From contig NZ_AQYJ01000029.1 in NCBI RefSeq assembly GCF_000380565.1, forward strand, positions 1 through 64,000: 64,000 nucleotides of DNA, read 5' to 3'. Within the stretch, counting starts at the first letter, position 1, and the number at the start of each line of letters is the position of its first letter. The notes under the pieces are model-generated. The model was not told the DNA's origin. It searched no databases and saw only the letters and a list, made by a program, of their open reading frames with translations. This stretch comes from Microbulbifer variabilis ATCC 700307 (lineage in GTDB: Bacteria; Pseudomonadota; Gammaproteobacteria; Pseudomonadales; Cellvibrionaceae). A program made the translations under genes and the position numbers. This document shows positions 1 to 6,639 of the stretch, in pieces.

Positions 1-630
1 GCTGGCAATGTTGGCTTTAGTGCGGCGAGAGTCATTGCAGCCGCGATCGTTGGCGGTACAGCCTCTGCAGTATCGGGTGGTAAGTTTGCCAATGGGGCGA
101 TAACCGCGGCGTTTTCCAGGGCTTTTAATGAAGAGAATCATCCTACTGCAGAAAAGAAAATAAGCAAGCGCAACCTTTCTGCTGGAGAACGAGAAGTTGC
201 TATTCGTGTACATCCAGATTTATTGGAATCTGAGTTAGACAGCATAACTATAGATTTTAGCTTGGATATGGAATGCGGGGGAAACAGCGGGAAGGGGTGT
301 GGAGGGTTTACTCCCTACAGACAAATTAACTTACCTAAATCATTGGCTCACTGTGCAGACCTAACCGTATGTGATGGTGGAGCTTATATTGACCTATTTA
401 ACCATGAACTCACACACGCATGGACAAATATAAACTCGCGCAACTTTTTAGGTTTGTCAGGATCAATAAGGGGTTTTATTAGCAACGGCGCAGCGGCGAA
501 TCCTGTTGGTGGGTATTTACCTTATAAAGATTACTTGAATACACCGGCACCCGTAGGGCTAAATTCAGAGCAAATGGCTGACTGGTTTATGTGGTTTGAC
601 AAAGATCGTCGCCAAGCTTGGGGGAATTAA
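1..630 (+). CDS. Rhs-family polymorphic toxin, C-terminal part with HExxH zinc-peptidase-like tip (5' partial)
   Basis: The frame is open from base 1, so this is the 3' end of a longer gene. The first ~50 codons read like the end of an Rhs core (motifs GGKFANGA, AFSRAFNEENH), which in this family is the conserved stretch just before the variable toxin tip. The tip (about codons 52-209) contains HELTH at 403-417, a textbook HExxH zinc-binding motif, and a downstream SEQMAD (Glu at 568-570) that could be the third metal ligand, as in gluzincin-type peptidases. I infer a metallopeptidase or metal-dependent hydrolase effector, delivered by type VI or a similar route. The specific toxin family is not recognised. 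A candidate immunity gene follows 5 bases after the stop. Confidence 0.75.
   Translation, partial: AGNVGFSAARVIAAAIVGGTASAVSGGKFANGAITAAFSRAFNEENHPTAEKKISKRNLSAGEREVAIRVHPDLLESELDSITIDFSLDMECGGNSGKGCGGFTPYRQINLPKSLAHCADLTVCDGGAYIDLFNHELTHAWTNINSRNFLGLSGSIRGFISNGAAANPVGGYLPYKDYLNTPAPVGLNSEQMADWFMWFDKDRRQAWGN
97..150 (+). repeat. 54-bp exact direct repeat, copy 1 (Rhs core/toxin boundary)
   Basis: These 54 bases recur exactly at 4383-4436. They encode AITAAFSRAFNEENHPTA, the last conserved residues of the Rhs core, after which the two genes diverge into different toxin tips. Such shared boundaries are the known substrate for toxin-tip exchange in Rhs loci; that they served this purpose here is inference. 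Confidence 0.85.
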
Positions 631-635
631 CAATT

Positions 636-1154
636 ATGGAACGAAAAATGTTTAATAAAAACGCTCTACATGGTTTTGTGTGTGCTTTAATCCTGTTCGC
701 ATCGGCAACTACGAGCTGTGCATTTGAAGTGAAAAATGCGTGCGAAAATATAGCTCTATTTAATGAGGCAGATAGCGAATCCCCTGTACTTATACAAGTA
801 AGAAGTCAACGCATTGAAAAATATGTTAAGACGATACATGGTGCAAGACCACCTGTTGATAACCAAGTTTTCTTTGTTAGTGTTTCTTACCCTGAAAGTT
901 ACATGAATCAAACATTTGAAGATGTACGGGATACATGGCTTATGCCAAACTATGGAAAATCTGAAGCAGGCTCAGATTGTGAAAATGTGCAGGGGGAGTC
1001 AGAAAAAATAGTATGTGGTTATGCTTTAAGTAATGAAGTAAGTGTAGGTGTTGCTTTTAAAAATTTAGGTAAAATAAAACAGCTCTCAAAATACGAAGAG
1101 AAAACACTTGCCCTCGCAAAAGAAATTAGGGAAAACGCTTTATGCAAGCAGTAA
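636..1154 (+). CDS. Exported protein, candidate immunity to the HExxH toxin
   Basis: A 172-residue protein that begins 5 bases after the toxin stop. I chose ATG 636 because GGGGGA ends about 10 bases upstream; an in-frame TTG lies at 618. The N-terminus is a signal peptide (basic start, hydrophobic run to about residue 25, ending near TTSCAF), so the mature protein should act in the periplasm. This suits immunity to an effector delivered there. No family is recognised. Two cysteines in the middle of the protein could form a disulfide. The immunity role rests on position, size and export only. Confidence 0.6.
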   Translation: MERKMFNKNALHGFVCALILFASATTSCAFEVKNACENIALFNEADSESPVLIQVRSQRIEKYVKTIHGARPPVDNQVFFVSVSYPESYMNQTFEDVRDTWLMPNYGKSEAGSDCENVQGESEKIVCGYALSNEVSVGVAFKNLGKIKQLSKYEEKTLALAKEIRENALCKQ

Positions 1155-1643
1155 TGCTCTGTTGCACAAAAGAGACCGTATTCAGAGGATTTTTGGAACG
1201 AGTATCTGAATTATTCTGATTATGACACGGCAGAGGTGTGGGACACCGTCGGCGGTAGTTTAGGTGATGGATATGGACCACATTCCAATTCTTGTGCGAC
1301 AAGAGTTAGTCATGGCATTAACCATAGTGGAACTACTATTCCGCGTGGTGCTCCTGGAGCAAATCTAAATTTCGGAGGCGACAATAATGGCCTTCGGTAT
1401 ATATTGTCAGCACGACAATTAGAGGTTTACTTGGGCGATGCTTGGGGCGCAGCAGACTACACGAATATTACTCACGATCAGTTTAGTGCTTTAAGTAGTT
1501 CGTTATCTGCTGGTCAGGTAGCAGTAGTTGTATCGCAGGATCATGCAACAGTTATCAGGTCTGGGTATAGTGGTGACAACTACTCTATTCTAGGTGTGGG
1601 CGGATCAGCTTGGATTTTACCTACAAGATCTGCTAGCAATTGA
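1155..1643 (+). CDS. Orphan Rhs toxin tip, Tae4-like amidase, no start codon
   Basis: The frame is open from the preceding stop to 1643, but there is no convincing start: the first possible one is GTG 1236 with no ribosome-binding site. The protein matches the type VI amidase effector 4 (Tae4) pattern as I know it: a catalytic Cys in NSCATRVSHGIN (Cys codon 1293-1295), an IPRGAPG segment, and a catalytic His in QDHATVI (His codon 1542-1544). Tae4 enzymes cut peptidoglycan peptide stems. The open frame starts with VAQK next to the TTGCACAAAAG tract, like the PTAQ end of an Rhs core. I infer a displaced, silent Rhs tip that becomes expressible only after recombination with an Rhs gene. A candidate immunity gene follows. 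Confidence 0.65.
   Translation, partial: CSVAQKRPYSEDFWNEYLNYSDYDTAEVWDTVGGSLGDGYGPHSNSCATRVSHGINHSGTTIPRGAPGANLNFGGDNNGLRYILSARQLEVYLGDAWGAADYTNITHDQFSALSSSLSAGQVAVVVSQDHATVIRSGYSGDNYSILGVGGSAWILPTRSASN
1162..1172 (+). repeat. Cassette junction tract TTGCACAAAAG, copy 1
   Basis: This tract lies 8 bases after the stop of the previous immunity gene and opens the Tae4-like cassette. It recurs at 2416-2427 and 5381-5392, and resembles the core/tip boundary at 4431-4441, where ACTGCACAAGA encodes TAQ. Confidence 0.6.
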
Positions 1644-1684
1644 TATTTGACGGGTCGAAATAATATGAAAATTTTTATAAAAAA

Positions 1685-2332
1685 ATGTGTTTTTCCATAG
1701 TATTTCTTTTATGGGGATGCGAAGCATTTTCTGAGTCACCTGTTCAGGTAAAAGAATCGGGTGATTATTATTTCACTCTAAATGTTCAACTTGAAAATGG
1801 CACATCTATAAACAATGTTATTTTCAAGCGGGAAAAAGTTAATAATCGTTGGTTGCTTCAAGTTAGGAGTGATTATCAGTTGTCGATTGAGGGAAGAAAG
1901 AGCCTTCGTATGACCGAGTACGAAGAGCTTCTGCGCCTTTTGTTTGAGTTTATTGAAACGCAGTCCTTGGGTAATTCAGTTGATCGTATTCAGTTAGATC
2001 TTGGGTTGGTAGAAGATACTCAGGCTCAGCTTGGCGACTCACTGAGGTCGTTAGTTATCACTAAAAAGGGAGTGGTTACTCATAAGGATAAAGAAGTATT
2101 TAAGGTGGTTTTGAATAATCTTGTCGGTTCAGAACAGGTTAGCAATACTTGCAAGCTGGTTACTAACTATAAGATGAGGTGTGATGAGTCGGTAGTTATA
2201 GGCATGAACCCAATTGCTTTTAAATCAGAATATATAGGTAAGCCGTGGAGCGTGCTGGGTAGCCAAGAAGGGCTTGGGCTTAGTGATGGTTTATGGTTTG
2301 CTGTTCGGTTGAAACCGTTGGACAAGGAGTAG
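1685..2332 (+). CDS. Candidate lipoprotein immunity to the Tae4-like toxin, start uncertain
   Basis: A 215-residue protein, 42 bases after the toxin tip. Read from ATG 1685 it has a short hydrophobic lead ending in LLWGC, a possible lipobox, so it would be periplasmic or outer-membrane anchored. A better-looking start, ATG 1665 (MKIFIKK), is out of frame by one base because of a run of seven A (1679-1685). With eight A the two parts would join into a normal lipoprotein signal. Either the short start is used or the gene carries a slippage mutation. Tae4 immunity proteins (Tai4) are periplasmic, which fits, but I do not see a clear Tai4 match. Cysteines at KLVTNYKMRC-like positions occur near the end. 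Confidence 0.55.
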   Translation: MCFSIVFLLWGCEAFSESPVQVKESGDYYFTLNVQLENGTSINNVIFKREKVNNRWLLQVRSDYQLSIEGRKSLRMTEYEELLRLLFEFIETQSLGNSVDRIQLDLGLVEDTQAQLGDSLRSLVITKKGVVTHKDKEVFKVVLNNLVGSEQVSNTCKLVTNYKMRCDESVVIGMNPIAFKSEYIGKPWSVLGSQEGLGLSDGLWFAVRLKPLDKE

Positions 2333-2342
2333 TTGGTTTTAA

Positions 2343-2741
2343 TTGGGACGGGCACTCGTTGATGGCACTAGGGAAAATGGTTGGCTGGGTACGATGGTGT
2401 GTCGGGCGCATGCTGTTGCACAAAAAGATGAACAAAAAGATCGGTTTATCATTGATGAGGAAGATTCTAAGGAAATTATTGAGTTTTTCTTCAAAAGTAA
2501 AACAGAAGGAATTGATCATTTAGGTCCTAAAGGACGAGTGCTGGCGGCTGACATGTACCAAGATGCTTGGGATATAAATTTTGATATATTGGGCGTTAAG
2601 GATGCAATGGGTAATCCACTATCAAAGGCTCCATTGGATAGAACAGCGAAAAGTACTTTCTCATTTAGTGAGACTGTATTCCGGATTAAACTAGCTATAA
2701 ATCCTGCATCTTCACCTACCCTATGTGGTGGGATACTAACT
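2343..2741 (+). pseudogene. Remnant of an orphan toxin cassette, unknown family
   Basis: The frame is open from before the TTGCACAAAAAG tract (2416-2427, read as VAQKDEQKD) and runs without a stop straight into the next gene's frame at 2742. The middle part reads as ordinary globular protein (for example DHLGPKGRVLAADMYQDAW) but matches nothing I recognise. Because the toxin frame does not end before the lipoprotein start, the original 3' end is probably lost or frameshifted. There is no plausible start of its own, as expected for a displaced Rhs tip. Confidence 0.45.
2416..2427 (+). repeat. Cassette junction tract TTGCACAAAAAG, copy 2
   Basis: Same tract as 1162-1172 and identical in 12 bases to 5381-5392. 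It lies 84 bases after the previous immunity-gene stop and is read in frame as VAQK. Confidence 0.6.
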
Positions 2742-3023
2742 ATGCGTAACGCTTATTTATTACTGGTGGTAGTGCTTTTTGTGGGATGTTCGTATTTTGT
2801 TTCTTGGGATGATAAAAGCAGAGTACTTATCGGAGAGCCGATCACATTGTACAGTGATTTAAATGGTCCCCCCGACGAGATAAAAACATTATCGGATGGC
2901 CAAAAAGAATATAAATACCACCTTAAAAAGTTAGACCCTTCCTGTATTCATTACTGGACAGTGAATCAGGAGGGGATTATTACAGGCTACCGTTATACGG
3001 GCTATTGTCGGCCAGTTGGTTAA
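2742..3023 (+). CDS. Small lipoprotein, candidate immunity
   Basis: A 93-residue protein starting at ATG 2742, with GGTGGGA about 10 bases upstream. The N-terminus is a clear lipoprotein signal: a hydrophobic run ending in LFVGC, with Cys at residue 18. The mature part is short and polar, with two cysteines near the end (DPSCIHYW and GYCRPVG) that may pair. The fold resembles no family I can name. Its place directly after a toxin-tip remnant and before a terminator (3052-3090) suggests immunity to that toxin. It shares its frame with the upstream remnant. Confidence 0.55.
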   Translation: MRNAYLLLVVVLFVGCSYFVSWDDKSRVLIGEPITLYSDLNGPPDEIKTLSDGQKEYKYHLKKLDPSCIHYWTVNQEGIITGYRYTGYCRPVG

Positions 3024-3051
3024 AGGGGGCGTAACGAATAAAATTTAATTG

Positions 3052-3090
3052 AAAGCCCCAGCAGTATAATCTGCCGGGGCTTTATTTTTT
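3052..3090 (+). terminator. Rho-independent terminator after cassette 2
   Basis: An AAAGCCCC / GGGGCTTT stem separated by about 14 bases and followed by a T-rich run (TTATTTTTT). It closes the cassette operon ending at 3023 and abuts the stop of the SymE remnant on the other strand. Confidence 0.75.
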
Positions 3091-3211
3091 ATTCGGCGGT
3101 TAATACCAATTTGTCATCATTCACTTCAATTTTGATCGGTGTGTCGATGTTAAATCCGGCCTTAGCTAGCCATTTACCTTTAAGCTGAATCCAAGGCACA
3201 GGCGGCGTCAC
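3089..3211 (-). pseudogene. SymE-like toxin remnant
   Basis: Read on the minus strand, this frame gives about 40 residues containing PWIQLKGKWLAKAGF and then TPIKIEV, the signature of the SymE family of SOS-linked RNA-targeting toxins (AbrB-like fold). The frame is closed upstream by TAA at 3212-3214. A GTG (3211) could start a very short product, but full SymE proteins are longer at the N-terminus, so this is most likely a truncated copy. SymE-like genes are often found beside Rhs loci. Confidence 0.65.
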
Positions 3212-3252
3212 TTAGTAACTGATTTAATTAAATAAATTGCGAAGGATGATAA

Positions 3253-3564
3253 ATGCTGATGACGATAGCTACATTGTGTTTAATTGGATTTATTGGATTG
3301 GTATTTACAACTGCATTTGGACTATTTGAAAGTCGTAGAGTATCTAAATTAATTTTAGAATCAAAAGATTTTGGTGTGGACTTCAGTGGTGAAAGTAATA
3401 GGTCATTTGTATTTTTTAAATGGCTTTTTAGCTCTGATTTAGAATCAATTGAAAGTCATTCTATTAGGAAAAGGGTTGCCAGGTTAAAAAAAATGCTTTG
3501 GGCTCAGTGCCTAATTTTTATATCAGTTGTTTTATGTCAAATCATCCTAATTTCAAATAAATAG
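3253..3564 (+). CDS. Small two-helix membrane protein, possible orphan immunity
   Basis: A 103-residue protein with GAAGGA 7 bases before ATG 3253. It has a hydrophobic segment at about residues 3-24 and another at about 84-100, with a charged region of about 60 residues between them, so it should be an inner-membrane protein. No family is recognised. It lies between toxin cassettes and is followed by a strong terminator, so it may be the immunity half of a pair whose toxin part has been lost. Its AT-rich codon use matches the other immunity candidates here. Confidence 0.5.
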   Translation: MLMTIATLCLIGFIGLVFTTAFGLFESRRVSKLILESKDFGVDFSGESNRSFVFFKWLFSSDLESIESHSIRKRVARLKKMLWAQCLIFISVVLCQIILISNK

Positions 3565-3582
3565 CCTGTTTCTGGATGTCCA

Positions 3583-3619
3583 CTAAAAGCCCCGCTGGTG
3601 ACCCCAGCGGGGCTTTTAG
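3583..3619. terminator. Strong bidirectional terminator hairpin
   Basis: A perfect 16-bp stem (CTAAAAGCCCCGCTGG at 3583-3598 pairs with 3604-3619) around a 5-base loop, with T runs on both strands. It terminates the gene ending at 3564 and the minus-strand XRE copy. Confidence 0.85.
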
Positions 3620-3620
3620 T

Positions 3621-3824
3621 TTAACCGATCTGCCGCTTGGCATCCCAACGCCGGGATTGATACTTAATAATCATCCCGTCCAGCAACTCCTTGACGATCT
3701 CTTTCTCTTCCGTTGGCAGTTGGCTGATAGCTTCAAATTGCAGCCTTAGCTGCTCATCCGGTCCGCGCTCGTCTTCATCGAATACCAGAGAGTCAATGGT
3801 GATACTCATGGTGACAGTAATCTG
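3621..3824 (-). pseudogene. Truncated duplicate of an XRE-family regulator (C-terminal part)
   Basis: On the minus strand this is almost identical to the 3' part of the XRE gene at 6352-6639: SITIDSLVFDEDERGPDEQL, then the LPTEEKEIVKELLDG segment, differing at a few residues. Homology stops at 3824, exactly where a plus-strand Rhs fragment begins, so the HTH part is missing and the junction is a recombination breakpoint. The remaining 62 codons lack the DNA-binding domain and are unlikely to be functional. Confidence 0.75.
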
Positions 3825-3980
3825 GCCGGCAGTCGGGCTGCCACCCAGGAGGTACGCTACGATGATGCCGGCAATATCACCTATAAAACGGGCGTTGGTA
3901 GCTATGAGTACAGTGGCTCACGTCCTCATGCCGTAACCAAAGCCGGCAATACCAGCTATCACTACGACGACAACGGCAAT

Positions 3981-4886
3981 ATGAGTAGCGACTCAGGCAG
4001 TCGTACGCTGGACTACACCGTCTTTGATAAACCCAGCCTGATTAGTAAAGGCGGCCACGATACGCGCTTCTCTTACGGCCCGGACCGCAGCCGTTTCAAG
4101 CGGGTGGATGACAACGGCAAAGGCACAGTGACCACCTTGCAGATCGGCAGCGTCGAGAAAGTGATTGAGCGCAGCACCACCGGTGCTTTTATCAAGAGCT
4201 TATATCGCCGCAATATCGCAGGGGTTGCTATCGAGCGTATCGAGCTAAATGCATCGGATGAAATTGCCGGTACCAGCACCCAGTATTTACACAAAGACTT
4301 CCAGGGTTCCCTGGATGTTATTACCGATAGCACCGGTCAGGTTGCCAAAGATGCTGCGGGCAACAAGCTGGTTTACAGACCAGCGATAACCGCGGCGTTT
4401 TCCAGGGCTTTTAATGAAGAGAATCATCCTACTGCACAAGAGAAGTGGAAACAGCGCTACGAGTTACTTAGATTTAAAGTTTTTAAAGGTGTCCAGGAAG
4501 GATCCGATACGCCTATTCAGTTAAGTCAGCTAGATATAATTACTATCGCAGAGTATATGAGCATTAAGGCTGATGAAATTAACCCTCTAAATATTTCTGA
4601 ATTTTCAGAAAATTTTATTAGCAAGGCGGATACATTTCTATATGGATATGCTAATCAAGAATTTTATGTTGATAATATTGGGGTCTTCAAAGGGGGTGAA
4701 ATAAACTATATTGGTGTTGGTGTATTTGCTGGGCGTTATGGATTTTCTGAAGCTACTCTAAATACACTCGTAGGCGCTTGGAATGTAAATGATGTTCTTG
4801 CTGGTAAAGGAAGCTACAATTTATATCAGGCACAAGCCGGGGGGCTTTGGTCAAGATTTGGTCGAGACTATTACAATATTAAGTGA
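3981..4886 (+). CDS. Rhs fragment with internal deletion and an unknown toxin tip
   Basis: Rhs/YD-repeat sequence is readable from 3825 (RYDDAGNITY, YHYDDNGNM), but the first ATG is 3981. Codons up to about 130 are Rhs core (FSYGPDRSRFKRV, HKDFQGSLDVITD), then the frame jumps at about 4383 to the last core residues AITAAFSRAFNEENH. The intervening core end, normally over 100 residues, is deleted, apparently by recombination at the 54-bp repeat. From about 4437 a new tip of about 150 residues follows (QEKWKQRYELL to WSRFGRDYYNIK), family not recognised. Base composition drops to AT-rich there. Without the Rhs N-terminus the protein cannot form a normal cocoon. A candidate immunity gene follows 8 bases later. 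Confidence 0.65.
   Translation: MSSDSGSRTLDYTVFDKPSLISKGGHDTRFSYGPDRSRFKRVDDNGKGTVTTLQIGSVEKVIERSTTGAFIKSLYRRNIAGVAIERIELNASDEIAGTSTQYLHKDFQGSLDVITDSTGQVAKDAAGNKLVYRPAITAAFSRAFNEENHPTAQEKWKQRYELLRFKVFKGVQEGSDTPIQLSQLDIITIAEYMSIKADEINPLNISEFSENFISKADTFLYGYANQEFYVDNIGVFKGGEINYIGVGVFAGRYGFSEATLNTLVGAWNVNDVLAGKGSYNLYQAQAGGLWSRFGRDYYNIK
4383..4436 (+). repeat. 54-bp exact direct repeat, copy 2
   Basis: Identical to 97-150. Upstream sequence differs (NKLVYRP here, GGKFANG in copy 1), so the repeat edge coincides with the deletion joint inside the Rhs fragment. Confidence 0.85.
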
Positions 4887-4894
4887 TGATGTAA

Positions 4895-5380
4895 ATGAAT
4901 AATAAGCTTATTAAACTTACTGTTATTTTTTTTCTCGGGCTACTCCTAATTGCATCATATTTTGTGGTTCAGTTTATTTCGGCTACTAAATCCCCTTGCT
5001 CTAATTTGCGGTCTTTATCTAAAGATGAAGTGTTATTGGAGCAGTTGTGGAGTGGTGTGGAAAATGTACTTAGTAATTTCTCAGATTATCGAGTAGATCA
5101 CTCAAGAGTTGGATTGATGTACGCTGAGGATGCGTATAATAATTTTGATATTGATTGGGGATTATTTGATATTCCCGTTAATGTTGCTTCACTAGAATTT
5201 TATGGAAGAAATATCGATTATGGTCATTTTGACGTCTCACAGGTTGAGAGTATAAAAGTTGGTTATGGTTATAGATACTATTTGAAATTTAAACTAGCTC
5301 CCCACTCGGTTGGTGCAGATCAAGAAAAAGTAAATGATAAATTAAGATATACGGAAGTTCTTATTGAGTGTAGGGAGTAA
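4895..5380 (+). CDS. Membrane-anchored candidate immunity protein
   Basis: A 161-residue protein starting 8 bases after the toxin-tip stop. Residues 7-30 form one hydrophobic helix (LTVIFFLGLLLIASYFVVQF), so the protein is anchored in the inner membrane with a periplasmic C-terminal domain, or is exported. The mature part is acidic and aromatic-rich with two cysteines (SPCSN and LIECRE) that could pair. No family is recognised. Its spacing and size support immunity to the 4437-4886 tip. Its stop is followed directly by another junction tract at 5381. Confidence 0.55.
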   Translation: MNNKLIKLTVIFFLGLLLIASYFVVQFISATKSPCSNLRSLSKDEVLLEQLWSGVENVLSNFSDYRVDHSRVGLMYAEDAYNNFDIDWGLFDIPVNVASLEFYGRNIDYGHFDVSQVESIKVGYGYRYYLKFKLAPHSVGADQEKVNDKLRYTEVLIECRE

Positions 5381-5392
5381 TTGCACAAAAAG
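5381..5392 (+). repeat. Cassette junction tract TTGCACAAAAAG, copy 3
   Basis: It begins at the first base after the stop codon of the 4895-5380 immunity gene. Identical over 12 bases to 2416-2427. Confidence 0.6.
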
Positions 5393-5896
5393 GGTCGACC
5401 GGTAATTTTTCTCCTGTCCAGGAACCTATTTTGATGAAAATGGTGTTTCGGTTACCGTTGAAGTTAGACCGTTTGGTAACACAGTTAGCGCAGATGGTAC
5501 GACAGCCTATAGTTTTGATTCTAATACTGGGACGTTAATTAATCTGATAGCGACCGGTACAGCTGGACAGGTGTGCGCTATTGTTTGTCTAGCTCCGATA
5601 GCAAAATGTTTACAACTACTACTCAGGAGTTATGTTTCAGTGACGTCCTGGGCGGGGATAGGACAAACGGCTGATTTAGCTGCGTGACGTTGGATTATGG
5701 TTGGCTGCGCAACACGTTGGAATTATTTCAAAACGATGCTTTGGGGGCCTCAAGTAAGAGGTGGGCAGCTTATATTAAGAGGCTACCGTCAGAATCCCTT
5801 CTCAAACTCTATTACTGGCACTTTACCTAGGTCACAAGTGAAGTGGCCCGCTGGGGCAGAGATGTGGAGGGGGATATTTGGGCAGCGGCAAATTAA
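5381..5896 (+). pseudogene. Decayed orphan toxin cassette
   Basis: Starting in the junction tract, one frame reads AQKGSTGNFSPVQE and then loses sense. A second frame carries TYFDENGVSVTVEVRPFGN and continues to a stop at about 5688. After that a coherent stretch is LDYGWLRNTLELFQ through KRWAAYIKRLPSESLLKLYY, ended by TAG and followed by ARWGRDVEGDIWAAAN. These pieces lie in order and look like one toxin tip broken by at least one frameshift and stop codons. No family is recognised. A membrane immunity candidate (5913) follows directly, as in the other cassettes. Confidence 0.5.
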
Positions 5897-5912
5897 ATAG
5901 AGGATTTTTTAT

Positions 5913-6218
5913 ATGCTTTTTGTCTTTTATGTTTGTGCTGCCTTGTTAGCGTTGAAGTTGTTATGGAATTTGATAATTCCAATATCAGTAACTTTTTTTT
6001 GGTCGAAAGATGAACGTAAAAATAGAGGGGTGTCACTTGCACCTATTGAGTTTTTGATTCTTCTTGTAATAACTGCGCTTTCTTTTTTTGATGAGAGACT
6101 GTCTATTTTAGGTGTAAATGGCTTTGCTTTATTTGGCGTTGGTGTTATTGCCATAGTGGCCACCTATGTATTCATATATATCTTTTTATGCTTATTTAAA
6201 GGGCGGTTTTCTGATTGA
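5913..6218 (+). CDS. Small polytopic membrane protein, candidate immunity
   Basis: A 101-residue, very hydrophobic protein with AGAGGA about 10 bases before ATG 5913. There are three likely membrane helices, at about residues 3-27, 45-60 and 68-95, separated by a short charged loop (WSKDERKNRG). No family is recognised. It follows the decayed toxin cassette and may be its surviving immunity partner; multi-helix inner-membrane immunity proteins are known for membrane-targeting toxins. It is too different from the 3253 protein to call them paralogues. Confidence 0.5.
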   Translation: MLFVFYVCAALLALKLLWNLIIPISVTFFWSKDERKNRGVSLAPIEFLILLVITALSFFDERLSILGVNGFALFGVGVIAIVATYVFIYIFLCLFKGRFSD

Positions 6219-6320
6219 ATTTTACTGAAAAGTAATTGCCGGAATCATCATAATAGTATGAAATCAAGACACCCATAGCTTAGAGAACGGTGCACAGCCA
6301 GTTTCTGAACTCCCACATAG

Positions 6321-6350
6321 CCCCAAGGATAACTCCGGCGGGGTTTTTTG
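6321..6350 (+). terminator. Probable terminator
   Basis: CCCC and GGGG arms separated by about 15 bases and followed by TTTTTT on the plus strand, ending the cassette train just before the XRE gene stop. The stem is short, so efficiency is doubtful. Confidence 0.45.
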
Positions 6351-6351
6351 T

Positions 6352-6639
6352 TTAACCGACTTGCCGCTTGGCATCCCAATGCCGGGATTGATACTTAATA
6401 ATCATCCCGTCCAGCAACTCCTTGACGATCTCTTTCTCTTCCGTTGGCAGTTGGCTGATAGCTTCAAATTGCAGACTTAGCTGCTCATCCAGTCCGCGCT
6501 CGTCTTCTTCGAATACCAGTGAGTCAATGGTGATACTCATGGCGACAGCAATCTGTTTTAACGCCTCCAGGGAAGGCTGTGTTGCCTCGGCTTCATAGCG
6601 CCGAATCGGATTGACATGAACCCCGGTGGCGTCGGCCAT
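6352..6639 (-). CDS. XRE-family HTH regulator, apparently lacking its native start
   Basis: From ATG 6639 the product is 95 residues, but the coding frame stays readable back to 6711 (LSSAKRYRDFTLRGEREL, then TQQQMADATGV). That upstream part contains the first helix of the HTH, and no ATG, GTG or TTG precedes it: the frame hits the dusC stop TGA, followed by GTA AAG. The full domain order would be an HTH (codons ~-24 to 30), then a short acidic C-terminal helix region. The intact family normally begins with MKLSSAKRYR-type sequence, so I suspect the start codon was lost, or that translation is coupled to dusC termination. A 3' duplicate lies at 3621-3824. Confidence 0.6.
   Translation of the reverse strand: MADATGVHVNPIRRYEAEATQPSLEALKQIAVAMSITIDSLVFEEDERGLDEQLSLQFEAISQLPTEEKEIVKELLDGMIIKYQSRHWDAKRQVG

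Noticed and set aside
5697..5900. 67-codon frame in the decayed cassette
   Set aside because: Another frame of the same DNA reads as coherent protein (LDYGWLRNTLELF...), so this one is a shadow of a broken toxin gene.
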